The notes beneath the pieces are model-generated. The model had not been told where the DNA came from, did not search any database, and worked only from the letters and a program-made list of their open reading frames with translations. From Neptunomonas concharum (GTDB taxonomy: Bacteria; Pseudomonadota; Gammaproteobacteria; Pseudomonadales; Balneatricaceae), in the NCBI RefSeq assembly GCF_008630635.1, contig NZ_CP043869.1, forward strand, positions 2,108,001-2,172,000: 64,000 nucleotides of DNA, written 5' to 3'. Below, in pieces: positions 33,507 through 42,268 of this stretch (positions are counted from its first letter, which is position 1; each line of letters begins with the position of its first letter). Made by a program: the position numbers and the translations under genes.

Positions 33507-33986
33507 ATGAACGTCGAAAGCTTCAATTTCAATCATACTAAGGTTATCGCACCTTATGTACGTCTTGTTGGTGTCACTCAAGGCGAAAAAGATACCGTGC
33601 ACAAATACGATGTGCGCTTTTGCCAACCCAATAAAGAACATATGCCAATGCCATCGTTGCATTCATTGGAGCATATGATCGCAGAGTTTGTTCGCAATCA
33701 TACCAACGCAGTTTTGGACTTCAGTCCGATGGGATGCCAAACAGGTTTTTACCTATCTTTGCTAAATCATGATAACTACGCGGAGGTGCTCGAAGTGCTT
33801 GAGAAAGCACTGAACGACGTACTGGTTGCAACCGAAGTACCCGCATGTAACGAGTTACAGTGCGGCTGGGCAGCTAGCCACGACTTGGAAGGCGCCAAAG
33901 ATGTTGCGCGCACGATGCTATCTCGCCGAGATGAGTGGCCAACCGTTTTCGTTGATGAAAACGACCCAGATAACTGGTTGTCTTAG
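33507..33986 (+). CDS. luxS: S-ribosylhomocysteine lyase LuxS (AI-2 synthesis)
   Basis: This 159-residue iron or zinc enzyme cleaves S-ribosylhomocysteine to homocysteine and DPD, the precursor of autoinducer AI-2. Metal ligands are visible in SLHSLEH (HxxEH) near residue 53 and the Cys of ELQCGWA near 121; the catalytic Cys lies in MGCQTGFY near 82. The length is slightly short of E. coli LuxS (171). It recycles homocysteine here together with the divergent mtnN; whether the bacterium uses AI-2 as a signal cannot be told from this window because no lsr or luxPQ genes are present. Confidence 0.97.
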   Translation: MNVESFNFNHTKVIAPYVRLVGVTQGEKDTVHKYDVRFCQPNKEHMPMPSLHSLEHMIAEFVRNHTNAVLDFSPMGCQTGFYLSLLNHDNYAEVLEVLEKALNDVLVATEVPACNELQCGWAASHDLEGAKDVARTMLSRRDEWPTVFVDENDPDNWLS

Positions 33987-34007
33987 TTTAAATAACGCAA
34001 TTCCCAT

Positions 34008-34034
34008 AAAGGCCGGATAATCCCGGCCTTTTTT
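34008..34034 (+). terminator. Terminator after luxS
   Basis: AAAGGCCGG and CCGGCCTTT form nine pairs around ATAATC, followed by six T. Confidence 0.85.
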
Positions 34035-34057
34035 AGTGGCTAACAGTTAGTAAGCTA

Positions 34058-34888
34058 CTAACCTTCTTCTGGTTCATCGTCCTGACTCAGCATATCGTCT
34101 TCCACCTCACCGGCTAACGCTTCCATCGTTTCTTTCTCCAGCGACTCAGATGCAGGGTATAGACCTTGCCAACCGAACTGATCAAATAGGCAGGCAACCT
34201 CTCCTGTTACAGATGCTTGTATCAACATAGGTTCACCGGTTGCAGGATGAGGAAACGCTAGCTCTGTTGCCATCAAAAACATACGATGGATATGAAAATT
34301 TTCCCGAAAAAGGCGATTGTGGCGCCCCTCGCCATATTTTGTATCTCCCACTAAAGGGTGGAAGATATGCTTCATATGCCGGCGAATCTGATGTTTTCTT
34401 CCGGTCTTAGGCTTCACTTCCACCAAAGAGTACCTAGCGCATGGATATTTTCCGATAGGAATAGGCAACTCGACAGTACCCAAGCGCCGATAATCAGAGA
34501 TCGCATCCTTTGCAGGCTTATCCCTATCGGATAGCGGATGATCCACTTTCTTATCAAAAATAGGTTTAAGTGGGTAGTCAATGACACCTTCTTCTGGTGT
34601 AAACCCTCTCGTGACACACAAATAGGTTTTCTGCACCTGATGATCCGCAAACAGATGATTCATCCGCTGCGCGGTCTCTTTGTTCTTGGCAAATACAATA
34701 ACACCCGATGTTGCCCTATCTAGTCGATGTACAGTATAGACAGGTTTTCCTCGGAAATAGCACTTAAGCGAGTATACAAGATTGGGCGTTTTACGGGGTG
34801 TAATCCAGCTAGGATGAACCAACAACCCAGCAGGCTTATGAACTGCTATAAGATCGTCATCCTGATAGAGGATATCCAGATAAGGCAT
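34058..34888 (-). CDS. truC: tRNA pseudouridine(65) synthase TruC-type
   Basis: The 276-residue RluA-family pseudouridine synthase contains the catalytic motif HRLDRATSGV near residue 54 and KTYLCVTRG near 90, with the RHQIRRHMKHI element near 180. The opening DILYQDDDLIAVHKPAGLLVH matches TruC, which modifies U65 of tRNA-Ile and tRNA-Asp. The start at 34888 fits the family; the frame stays open to a TTG at 35011, adding 41 residues that do not resemble the family. No good ribosome site precedes either start. An acidic tail of about 30 residues follows the fold. Confidence 0.85.
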   Translation of the reverse strand: MPYLDILYQDDDLIAVHKPAGLLVHPSWITPRKTPNLVYSLKCYFRGKPVYTVHRLDRATSGVIVFAKNKETAQRMNHLFADHQVQKTYLCVTRGFTPEEGVIDYPLKPIFDKKVDHPLSDRDKPAKDAISDYRRLGTVELPIPIGKYPCARYSLVEVKPKTGRKHQIRRHMKHIFHPLVGDTKYGEGRHNRLFRENFHIHRMFLMATELAFPHPATGEPMLIQASVTGEVACLFDQFGWQGLYPASESLEKETMEALAGEVEDDMLSQDDEPEEG

Positions 34889-35037
34889 AAGGTAATTAAC
34901 TAATAACAAAGGAAAAGGAATATCCGAGTAGTTTACTTGGAATCTTTTTAAGGTAATAGAGTCATAAGTGTTGAAATGAACAGAGAAATCGCCATTATAG
35001 AGATTGATCAACCACTACAAACTCTTACGAGGATGAT

Positions 35038-35718
35038 ATGAGTAACGTACGTACAATCGATGCCCGTTCCGAACAGTCGGTACTGCAGACGAACAAAGTG
35101 ATCCGCAACACTTATCTGTTGCTTGCTATGACATTGGTTTTCAGTGCGATCACCGCCGGTATTTCCATGGCAATCAACCCACCTATGATAGTTTACATAG
35201 GTAGCGTGTTGGTAAGTTTCGTCATGATTTTCATTTTAAATAAAATGCAAAACAGCGCAGCCGCACTGCCACTCACCTTTTTATTCACCGGTTTGATGGG
35301 CTTTGGACTTGGCCCTATCCTCAATCATTATCTTGGGCTGCCCAACGGTGGTGAAATCGTTATGACCGCCATGGGTATGACAGCACTGACCTTCGTCGGC
35401 CTATCTGCTTATGTACTAACTAGCCGTAAAGATTTTAGTTTTATGGGTGGTTTTTTAGCAGCAGGCTCCATGATTTTGATTATTGCCATGATCGCTCTGT
35501 TCGTGTTACCCATGTTTGGGGTTAACGTCGGTGGCTTCGGCTTAGCGTTTTCTGCTTTAGTTGTTTTGCTGATGTCTGGCTTTATCCTGTATGACACCAG
35601 CAACATCGTAAATGGCACTTACACTAACTATATTATGGCAACCGTCAGCCTGTACCTGAACATCTACAACTTACTCGTCCACCTACTGAGCCTAGTTGGC
35701 GCATTTAGCGACGATTAA
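35038..35718 (+). CDS. Bax inhibitor-1/YccA family membrane protein
   Basis: This 226-residue protein has seven predicted membrane helices after a short polar N-terminus, with the family motifs GFGLGPILNHY near residue 92 and FILYDTSNIVNG near 180 containing the conserved Asp pair implicated in pH-dependent calcium leak. YccA relatives bind and modulate FtsH. The gene stands alone with an intrinsic terminator. The ATG follows GAGGATGAT. Confidence 0.92.
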   Translation: MSNVRTIDARSEQSVLQTNKVIRNTYLLLAMTLVFSAITAGISMAINPPMIVYIGSVLVSFVMIFILNKMQNSAAALPLTFLFTGLMGFGLGPILNHYLGLPNGGEIVMTAMGMTALTFVGLSAYVLTSRKDFSFMGGFLAAGSMILIIAMIALFVLPMFGVNVGGFGLAFSALVVLLMSGFILYDTSNIVNGTYTNYIMATVSLYLNIYNLLVHLLSLVGAFSDD

Positions 35719-35738
35719 TCTATCCCAAGACGCTCACG

Positions 35739-35775
35739 CGCCCTGTATTCTTTGATAAGATTACAGGGCGTTTTT
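35739..35775 (+). terminator. Terminator after the BI-1 gene
   Basis: CGCCCTGTA and TACAGGGCG form nine pairs around a 14-base loop, followed by five T. Confidence 0.8.
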
Positions 35776-35792
35776 CTTTGTATGGATTATTG

Positions 35793-36188
35793 ATGATTTT
35801 CTCCATTCTTATTTACGGCTCTCCCACCAATAGCCTATCGGTAGAGAGTGCTTACCGATTTACTAAAACGGCACTGGCCGCCGGCCACACGATCCATCGG
35901 GTATTCTTCTATGGTGAGAGCGTCTATGCTGCTTCCAGTTTGTCCGTCACACCTCGGGATGAAGTCGATTGCTTCCAAGCCTGGAAAGAGCTAGCAGACA
36001 CACACGATCTGGATGTAGTTGTATGTATTGCTGCAGCGCTTAAGCGTGGCGTGCTAGACCCACCAGAGGCAAAACGCCACGAGAAATTAGCCTATAACTT
36101 AGCCCCTCCTTTTAGTCTATCTGGACTAGGGCAACTGACCGATGCAGCACTAACCTCAGACCGACTCATCACCTTTGGGAGTGCTTAA
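35793..36188 (+). CDS. tusD: Sulfur relay protein TusD
   Basis: This 131-residue subunit of the TusBCD complex carries a persulfide on its Cys in VVCIAAALKRGV (near residue 78), taking sulfur from TusA and passing it to TusE for 2-thiolation of the tRNA wobble uridine. The start MIFSILIYGSP is at 35793; the upstream in-frame TTG at 35778 is not needed. It is the first gene of a tight four-gene operon. Length matches E. coli TusD (128). Confidence 0.94.
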   Translation: MIFSILIYGSPTNSLSVESAYRFTKTALAAGHTIHRVFFYGESVYAASSLSVTPRDEVDCFQAWKELADTHDLDVVVCIAAALKRGVLDPPEAKRHEKLAYNLAPPFSLSGLGQLTDAALTSDRLITFGSA

Positions 36189-36189
36189 T

Positions 36190-36552
36190 ATGCAGCAGAA
36201 AAAACTCCTTATTATTCTGTCACGCGCTCCTTATGGTAACGCTCACAGTAAAGATGCACTCGATATTGCTTTAACTGCTGCAGCTTTTGAACAAGAGGTT
36301 GCGTTACTGTTTTGTGAGGATGCCTGTTCGATACTACTGAACTCACAACAACCAGAGAAAACAGGTCAAAAAAACTTAGCGAGCATCTGCTCTGCCTTGC
36401 CGATGTATGATATCGAGACGCTATATGTCGAACAGAGAGCTCTGAAAGAAAATGGGATAAACGCCTCTGATCTAATTTTACCTGCTCACGAAGTCGATCA
36501 AGCAGCAATTGCCTCCTTGATTCGTGAAAGTGATATTGTCTTGAGGTTCTAA
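36190..36552 (+). CDS. tusC: Sulfur relay protein TusC
   Basis: This 120-residue DsrF-like subunit of TusBCD is recognised from LLIILSRAPYGNAHSKDALD at the N-terminus and YDIETLYVEQRAL near residue 77. It has no catalytic Cys of its own, as usual for TusC. The ATG at 36190 follows the tusD stop by one base and has GGGAG eight bases upstream. Confidence 0.93.
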   Translation: MQQKKLLIILSRAPYGNAHSKDALDIALTAAAFEQEVALLFCEDACSILLNSQQPEKTGQKNLASICSALPMYDIETLYVEQRALKENGINASDLILPAHEVDQAAIASLIRESDIVLRF

Positions 36553-36555
36553 ACG

Positions 36556-36849
36556 ATGCGCACACTACACACTATCAACCAAGCACCGTCTAACAGTCAG
36601 CTTTGGTCGTCTTGCTTAGCAGCACTGTTACCCGAAGACACACTGTTATTGATAGAAAACGGCGTATTGGGTGGAACACAAGCTCATCGCTTTGCCGCGG
36701 TGCCAAACTCCGTTCTCATATACGCTCTGACACCTGATCTACAAACACGAGGAATAGCAGGGCAACTCGCCCCAAACGTTATTGCTGTTTCAGATGAAAC
36801 CTTTGTACAGCTAGCATGTGAGCACCAAAAAGTTGTGAGTTGGTTCTGA
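36556..36849 (+). CDS. tusB: Sulfur relay protein TusB
   Basis: The 97-residue smallest subunit of TusBCD (DsrH family) starts MRTLHTINQAPSNSQLW and contains EDTLLLIENGVLGG near residue 27. Its stop codon TGA overlaps the start ATG of tusE by one base, which couples translation of the two. Confidence 0.92.
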   Translation: MRTLHTINQAPSNSQLWSSCLAALLPEDTLLLIENGVLGGTQAHRFAAVPNSVLIYALTPDLQTRGIAGQLAPNVIAVSDETFVQLACEHQKVVSWF

Positions 36850-37184
36850 TGCGTGAGATTTCGCTAAACAATCGCCAAATTACACTGGATGATGAAGGCT
36901 ATCTGCTAAATCTTGATGACTGGTCACCCGAGGTTGCCAACTACCTAGCGGATGAAGAAAACCTCACGCTCACCGAGTCACACTGGGAAGTCATTCAGGT
37001 CATCCGTGATTTTTACCATCAATACCAGCTGTCACCAGCTATGCGCCCCTTAGTGAAGGCCGTTGGCATAGCTCTAGGCGCCAACAAGGGCAAGAGCATC
37101 TACCTCATGAAACTCTTCCCAAAAGGCCCAGCGAAACAAGCTGCTAAGCTTGCAGGCTTACCTAAACCCACTAACTGTCTGTAA
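36849..37184 (+). CDS. tusE: Sulfur relay protein TusE (DsrC family)
   Basis: This 111-residue carrier takes the persulfide from TusD on the penultimate Cys of its C-terminal arm (PKPTNCL) and presents it to MnmA for tRNA thiolation. The arm is preceded by the typical LFPKGPAKQAAKLAGLP segment. The second Cys of dissimilatory DsrC proteins is absent, so a tRNA-thiolation role is favoured over sulfite reduction. Length matches E. coli TusE (109). Confidence 0.95.
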   Translation: MREISLNNRQITLDDEGYLLNLDDWSPEVANYLADEENLTLTESHWEVIQVIRDFYHQYQLSPAMRPLVKAVGIALGANKGKSIYLMKLFPKGPAKQAAKLAGLPKPTNCL

Positions 37185-37290
37185 TTTTTTTTATTTTTTA
37201 TCGCTTATGCTGAAGAAAAATCAGCCGAAAATACATTTATTGAAAATCTGGTCTATGCTGGATCATATGTAGAATAAAGAGATAACCAAG

Positions 37291-37851
37291 ATGAGTTTAC
37301 GAGCTGAATCAGACCAACTGAAAATGATTGAAGGGATGCAGCAGTCCAAGCAAGACAAGATGGAGCGTGCTAAGCGCGCCAATCAAGAAGAGGTGATCTA
37401 TCACCAATGGGCGACCTTCAAAGTTAACAATGAACTGTACGGTATTGATGTAATGCAGGTGAAGGAAGTCCTGCGCTACTCCGACATCACCCCAGTTCCT
37501 GGTGCGGACTATTACATCTTAGGTATTATCAACTTACGCGGCAACGTAGCAACGGTTATTGATACACGGCGCTTGTTCAATATGCCAAATGTGGATATTG
37601 ATGACGATACCCGCATCATAATGGTCGAGTATAACGAACAGGAAGTGATCGGTTTAGTGGTAGACAGCGTGGATGAAGTCATCAACATCCCGCAAAATGA
37701 AACAGAGCGCGCACCAAGCGTTACCAGTGATGAAACCAGCCGCCGTTTTGTACAAGGTGTCTGCTACCACAACAACATCCTCACCATCCTCCTTGATATT
37801 GGAAAAATGCTTAGCAGCATTACACCCGTGACAGAAGAAGATTTTCACTAA
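37291..37851 (+). CDS. CheW-like chemotaxis coupling protein
   Basis: The 186-residue protein has a CheW domain (about residues 38-175) with WATFKVNNELYGIDVMQVKEV, TPVPGADYYILGIINLRG and the conserved core of the receptor/kinase adaptor. The first 35 residues form an extra charged helix absent from E. coli CheW (167 residues). No other chemotaxis gene lies in the window, so it may be a stand-alone coupling protein acting with receptors and CheA elsewhere. It has its own terminator. The ATG follows AAGAGATAACCAAG. Confidence 0.92.
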   Translation: MSLRAESDQLKMIEGMQQSKQDKMERAKRANQEEVIYHQWATFKVNNELYGIDVMQVKEVLRYSDITPVPGADYYILGIINLRGNVATVIDTRRLFNMPNVDIDDDTRIIMVEYNEQEVIGLVVDSVDEVINIPQNETERAPSVTSDETSRRFVQGVCYHNNILTILLDIGKMLSSITPVTEEDFH

Positions 37852-37859
37852 ACCATCTA

Positions 37860-37895
37860 ACCGCTACTCCCTTTTCAGCGAAGTAGCGGTTTTTC
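37860..37895. terminator. Terminator after the CheW-like gene, facing mdh
   Basis: ACCGCTACT and AGTAGCGGT form nine pairs around 13 bases and six T follow on the plus strand; the minus strand has no comparable T run. The convergent mdh gene ends 28 bases further on. Confidence 0.75.
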
Positions 37896-37922
37896 TTCAA
37901 TGTGCACTAAATACCTGTTGGC

Positions 37923-39023
37923 TTACATCACGCGATTTGTCGTCATGAATTTGCTCTCTGAGTCCGGACCGGTATTGTCAGCATACAAAGTGACGCCTGA
38001 ACGCAAACAGATCGATAGGCTTTGATGAGAAGCTTCCGTTTCTTTGGGCAGTAAATGCTCAACAACCGCCTTCTCCTCCAATAACTCCTCTTCAGTTTCC
38101 GTCAAACGCTTGCGGCCAAACTCATTCACACTGATATCTTGAACGATTTGGTAGCGCCCATAATTACAACGCACAGGGAATGAGAAGAAGATCCCTTTGG
38201 TAATGCCGTAACTACCATCACTGAGAATACCCATACTGGTGATCTCACCAGGTTCGGTACCTAACACCCAGTCGCGCATCTGATCAACAATAGCTTGAGC
38301 GGCAGAGGCAGCACTAGACAATCCACGCGCTTCTATGATTTCTGCACCACGCTTTTGGACTTTGGGAATAAACTCATCTCGATACCACGCCGTATCTATC
38401 TGAGACAACGCAGGTTTTCCTAGGATCGTTGCTTGATGCAGGTCGGGATATTGAGTGGCTGAATGATTTCCCCAAATCATAATACCACCAATATCGCGGG
38501 TGGTTGCCCCTGAGTGATTCGCCAAGATTCCCTTAGCACGGTTATGGTCTAACCGGGTCAAACAGGTAAACTGAGAAGGGCTGAGATCCGGCGCATTACG
38601 GCTTGCAATCAGCGCATTAGTATTCGCAGGATTCCCGGTAATTAATACCTTAACATCACGGTTTGCATAATCATTCAGGGCTTTACCTTGGCGAGCAAAA
38701 ATGGCGGCATTTTCTTCGAGCAAGTCACTACGCTCCATACCAGGGCCACGGGGCTTAGCACCCACCAACAATGCATAATGTGCGTTATTAAAACCATCTT
38801 CTACATTGTCATGGAGTGTGATGGTGTGCAGAAGTGGATAAGCACAATCCATCAATTCCATAGCAACCCCTCGTAGCGAGTCCATTGCATGAGGAAGCTC
38901 AATTAACTGCAAAATAACAGGCTGGTCTTTCCCCATCATCTCCCCTGCAGCTATCTTAAATAACAAACTATAGCTGATAGCACCTGCAGCACCGGTCACA
39001 GCAATTCTTACGGGACGTCTCAT
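37923..39023 (-). CDS. mdh: NAD-dependent malate dehydrogenase with C-terminal extension
   Basis: This 366-residue enzyme interconverts malate and oxaloacetate in the TCA cycle. It belongs to the cytosolic-type family: [21 protein letters not shown] at the N-terminus (NAD site), [14 protein letters not shown] near residue 130, and the catalytic [10 protein letters not shown] near 187. The family usually ends near 328 after [14 protein letters not shown]; here about 40 more residues follow, with one Cys and a polar end, and no similarity that I recognise. The start at 39023 has AGGAA eight bases upstream; upstream in-frame starts are rejected. Confidence 0.93.
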   Translation of the reverse strand: MRRPVRIAVTGAAGAISYSLLFKIAAGEMMGKDQPVILQLIELPHAMDSLRGVAMELMDCAYPLLHTITLHDNVEDGFNNAHYALLVGAKPRGPGMERSDLLEENAAIFARQGKALNDYANRDVKVLITGNPANTNALIASRNAPDLSPSQFTCLTRLDHNRAKGILANHSGATTRDIGGIMIWGNHSATQYPDLHQATILGKPALSQIDTAWYRDEFIPKVQKRGAEIIEARGLSSAASAAQAIVDQMRDWVLGTEPGEITSMGILSDGSYGITKGIFFSFPVRCNYGRYQIVQDISVNEFGRKRLTETEEELLEEKAVVEHLLPKETEASHQSLSICLRSGVTLYADNTGPDSESKFMTTNRVM

Positions 39024-39146
39024 CTTTTTATTCCTGTTAGCTATGATTTTAATAACGTCAATCATGATTACGACTAAAGTACATATACCACAGCCACTAG
39101 GAATTAAAAATGAAATCGGGTTAGAAAAGCACCAAAGAAGGAAGGA

Positions 39147-40046
39147 TTAAAGACTTCGGTAGGAAGGGTCCCGTAAAAATACACTGTGCTGGTTATCAAT
39201 CACCTGATCCAGCTGCATTAAAAATTTTGACTTATCGGCACCGAGCACCCCTTTGAGCGCCAAGAGATTCGATGCATGATCACTACGAAAAATCGTTTTC
39301 TTCATCTCCAACAGCGAGATAAAGTGCTTCATCTCTTTAAATAACTCAACTGAATCCATTGCATGAAACTTCCCAGTAAAAGAAGCTTTATAGCGCTGAT
39401 CTCCCTGTGAGAAAAACAGCACCAGACTCGCTAGGTATTCAGGTTGTGTTGCGTTCATTAAGCGTGCTGTTTCTCGAACATGCTGATCACTATAAAGCGA
39501 GCCACCAAGTCCATTAATGACCATCACTGATCGCTTAATACCCGCAAGCTGCAGTTTATGAAGCCCATCATGGGTGGTTTGCCAGGTTTCGCCTTTATTG
39601 ATGATCGAGAGTACTTCATCATCGCCACTTTCGACGCCCACATACACCATAGACAACCCCAAGGCCTGCAGTTCAGCCAACTGCGCTACGGTTTTATTAT
39701 TCAGGTTTCGCGGCAAACAATAAGCTGTTACACGAGAGACCGATGGCAAGTACTGCCGAATCGCTTCCAATATCGTTTTCAAGCGACGGTAGGACAGTAC
39801 CATTGCATCACCATCAGCGAGAAACACACGACGAATACCCGATAGTTGTTCACCGCATCTTTTTATCTCTTCGATCAACTCAGACTCAGGCTTTGGCCGA
39901 AACTTTTTTTGCTCAGCCGTGTACATTTCGCAAAAAGCACAATGGTTCCAACTGCAACCGTTAGTCACTTGCAGAATCAAGGAACGCGCCTCACTCGGTG
40001 GCCGAAAAAGAGGTTCTATGTAGCTAACAGGTGGCATCGTCCACAT
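39147..40046 (-). CDS. Radical SAM protein of unknown specificity
   Basis: This 299-residue enzyme has a 4Fe-4S site spelled CSWNHCAFC near residue 31. That is a Cx4Cx2C spacing instead of the common Cx3Cx2C. The SAM core continues with VFLADGDAMVLS near 75 and VYVGVESGDDEVL near 137, typical of the oxygen-sensitive AdoMet superfamily related to COG1032-type proteins. The reaction is unknown. The strong ribosome site AGGAGG seven bases before the ATG supports the start. It follows tatD by 17 bases in the same direction, so it is the distal end of the tatD operon. Confidence 0.85.
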   Translation of the reverse strand: MWTMPPVSYIEPLFRPPSEARSLILQVTNGCSWNHCAFCEMYTAEQKKFRPKPESELIEEIKRCGEQLSGIRRVFLADGDAMVLSYRRLKTILEAIRQYLPSVSRVTAYCLPRNLNNKTVAQLAELQALGLSMVYVGVESGDDEVLSIINKGETWQTTHDGLHKLQLAGIKRSVMVINGLGGSLYSDQHVRETARLMNATQPEYLASLVLFFSQGDQRYKASFTGKFHAMDSVELFKEMKHFISLLEMKKTIFRSDHASNLLALKGVLGADKSKFLMQLDQVIDNQHSVFLRDPSYRSL

Positions 40047-40063
40047 TCTGAGCCTCCTAACGC

Positions 40064-40861
40064 TTAATTGGCTTCCAGTTGTTTTGCACGCTTGAACAAC
40101 TGGTAGAAATTTGCTGATGTCGTCTCAGCAACCCGCTCTATAGACACACCCTTTAGATCGGCAATACACTGTGCCACTTCAACTACATACTTTGGCTCAT
40201 TTTTCTTGCCGCGATGTGGTACCGGAGCTAAATAAGGGGCATCAGTTTCGATTAAAATACGCTCCAACGGTATCGTTTTAACGACATCACGTAACTCTTG
40301 AGCATTTTTAAACGTGATAATTCCTGAAAACGAGATGTAATAGTTTAAATCTAATGCGGCTTTTGCCATCTCTACTGATTCGGTAAAGCAGTGCAGCACT
40401 CCACCAGCATCGCCACCGTGTTCCTTTATTAAACGCAAGGTATCTTCACGGGCATCCCGGGTATGCACAATCACCGGCAGGTCTGATTGATCAGCCACCC
40501 TTAGGTGATTGATAAAGCTTTGTTGCTGATAAGCTTTTGTTTCGGTTTGATAATAGTAATCTAAACCACTCTCGCCCAGTGCTACCACACGATGATGATC
40601 TGCAAGCAATGCTTGCAGGTGCGATTCAGATACGATCCCATTCTCATTTTCGACATGTAGCGGGTGTACACCAACAGAGGCAAAAACGTTTTCGTTCTCT
40701 GCAATCATCTCATACATGCCTTGAAACTGTTCTAAATCTATTGAGACGCATAGCAAACGGGAAACATTTCGCTCATGTGCTGCGTCCAGCATGGCTGAGA
40801 AGTTATTGTTGTAGAGAGATAGATCAATCTTGTCGAGATGACAATGTGAATCGATAAACAT
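40064..40861 (-). CDS. TatD-family metal-dependent hydrolase/deoxyribonuclease
   Basis: The 265-residue TIM-barrel hydrolase has the metal motifs FIDSHCHLD at the N-terminus, GESGLDYYYQ near residue 93, HTRDA near 130, HCFTE near 155, and ETDAPYLAP near 204. TatD proteins are 3'-5' DNA/RNA exonucleases or quality-control hydrolases. Position between pilZ and the radical SAM gene matches the Pseudomonas order (tatD-pilZ-holB-tmk). Confidence 0.93.
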   Translation of the reverse strand: MFIDSHCHLDKIDLSLYNNNFSAMLDAAHERNVSRLLCVSIDLEQFQGMYEMIAENENVFASVGVHPLHVENENGIVSESHLQALLADHHRVVALGESGLDYYYQTETKAYQQQSFINHLRVADQSDLPVIVHTRDAREDTLRLIKEHGGDAGGVLHCFTESVEMAKAALDLNYYISFSGIITFKNAQELRDVVKTIPLERILIETDAPYLAPVPHRGKKNEPKYVVEVAQCIADLKGVSIERVAETTSANFYQLFKRAKQLEAN

Positions 40862-40877
40862 AGGAAGAAAATCTGTA

Positions 40878-41228
40878 TTAAAGTGTGTTGGTACGGCGGC
40901 CAGAATTTAAAGCACCCGCAAGGTAAGTCTCAATTTTTTGTACTAAAGCGGTATCTTCTGCTGAGAACTGGATACCGATACCTGGATGCTTACCACCTTG
41001 TGCCGCTTTAGGGGTCACCCAGATCACCTTTCCCGTAACTGGGACTTTATCGGGCTCATCCATTAATGTGAGCAGCATGAATACCTCCTCGCCTAATTGA
41101 TAAGCGCGGGGCGTGGGTATAAATATGCCTCCATTAGTAACGAAGGGCATATAAGCTCTGTAGAGATCTTCCTTAGTCTCTATATTGAGCGACAGAATGC
41201 CGTGACTTATACGAGGAACTACTGACAT
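40878..41228 (-). CDS. pilZ: PilZ-domain type IV pilus protein
   Basis: This 116-residue protein matches canonical Pseudomonas PilZ, including LSLNIETKEDLYRAYMPF and EEVFMLLTLMDEPDKVPVTG, with KVIWVTPKAAQG following. Like PilZ itself it lacks the RxxxR c-di-GMP motif, so it probably does not bind the second messenger and acts in type IV pilus assembly with FimX/PilB. The gene order holB-pilZ-tatD supports this assignment. Confidence 0.93.
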   Translation of the reverse strand: MSVVPRISHGILSLNIETKEDLYRAYMPFVTNGGIFIPTPRAYQLGEEVFMLLTLMDEPDKVPVTGKVIWVTPKAAQGGKHPGIGIQFSAEDTALVQKIETYLAGALNSGRRTNTL

Positions 41229-41248
41229 CGGCTCCTTGAAACTCCCTC

Positions 41249-42268
41249 TTACGACCGTACTAGTGCTGTCCAGTCGATTAGTGTACGTTCTAACAATAAC
41301 TGTTTATTTGGGTTTTGTCTTCGTTGCAACCCCAAACATTCGCTCTGAACGAAATCAGACAAAGTGAAAACTTTCTCTGGCGTTGTATGCTTGGCAACAC
41401 CTGACAGCATTTTAAGCATATCAACGTTGCGTATCATATCATTATTTTGTGTCATCAGAATACGGGTAATGTCAGCTAATAGACCATGAAGCCAGCCTAA
41501 AAGCTGCTCTATATCCTCTTTACTAAATTGGCTAGCGACCTCAAGTGGCGTCACTTTCTGTCTGAGCAAATCACGTAATGCGGTTAAGAAATCAGCTCTC
41601 AAGGCTTGCAGCCCTTCCTTCTTAAAGGTCAGCCCGGCAATAGGTGCACCATGCACAATATTCAGCAATTTACGGGCGGCATCCGTATCGATTTCTAACT
41701 CAGCAGATAGCCAATTAGCGGCCACCTCAGAATTTGGAAGATGACAATCCAAACGCTGGCAACGGCTTTTAATAGTCGGCATAACCTGACCAAGCTGATG
41801 GGTAATCAAAATGAGGAGCGTGTCTCTACCTGGCTCTTCCAAAGTCTTGAGCAATGCGTTTGCTGCGGAGGTATTCATCGCTTCAGCAGGCTCTAACAAT
41901 ACAACCCTATACCCACCTTGCTGAGAAGTATTATGCATAAATTCGGTTAATTGGCGCACCTGATCCACCTTAATCGCCTTACCCGGCGCTTCAGGCTGTA
42001 GGAAATAAAGATCAGGGTGGCCACTGCTATTGAGTAGTTGACAACTACGACACTCCCCACATGCTTTATCATTCAGGGGTTGATGGCACATCACATAACC
42101 TGCGATCGCTTCCGCCAAACGCACCTTCCCGATACCCGGCATACCATTTAATAGCAACGCATGAGGAAGACGCTGGTCATTAAACAGCTTTAATACCCGC
42201 TGCCACTGGCCGTCAAACCAAGGATAAACAACCGCATTTAATGAGTGATAACGATCACTTATTTCCAT
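41249..42268 (-). CDS. holB: DNA polymerase III subunit delta prime
   Basis: The 339-residue clamp-loader subunit has the AAA+ motif LLNGMPGIGKVRLAEA near residue 40 (degenerate Walker A, as in delta prime), a zinc-binding C-x8-C-x2-C-x2-C stretch (CHQPLNDKACGECRSC) near 60, and TLEEPGRDTLLILITHQ near 143. It opens the sliding clamp together with gamma/tau and delta. The stop of tmk overlaps its ATG by one base. Confidence 0.94.
   Translation of the reverse strand: MEISDRYHSLNAVVYPWFDGQWQRVLKLFNDQRLPHALLLNGMPGIGKVRLAEAIAGYVMCHQPLNDKACGECRSCQLLNSSGHPDLYFLQPEAPGKAIKVDQVRQLTEFMHNTSQQGGYRVVLLEPAEAMNTSAANALLKTLEEPGRDTLLILITHQLGQVMPTIKSRCQRLDCHLPNSEVAANWLSAELEIDTDAARKLLNIVHGAPIAGLTFKKEGLQALRADFLTALRDLLRQKVTPLEVASQFSKEDIEQLLGWLHGLLADITRILMTQNNDMIRNVDMLKMLSGVAKHTTPEKVFTLSDFVQSECLGLQRRQNPNKQLLLERTLIDWTALVRS

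Noticed and set aside
34889-35011. 41-residue N-terminal extension of truC from a TTG
   Set aside because: The extension has no family similarity and no ribosome site; TruC proteins start at the DILYQD segment.
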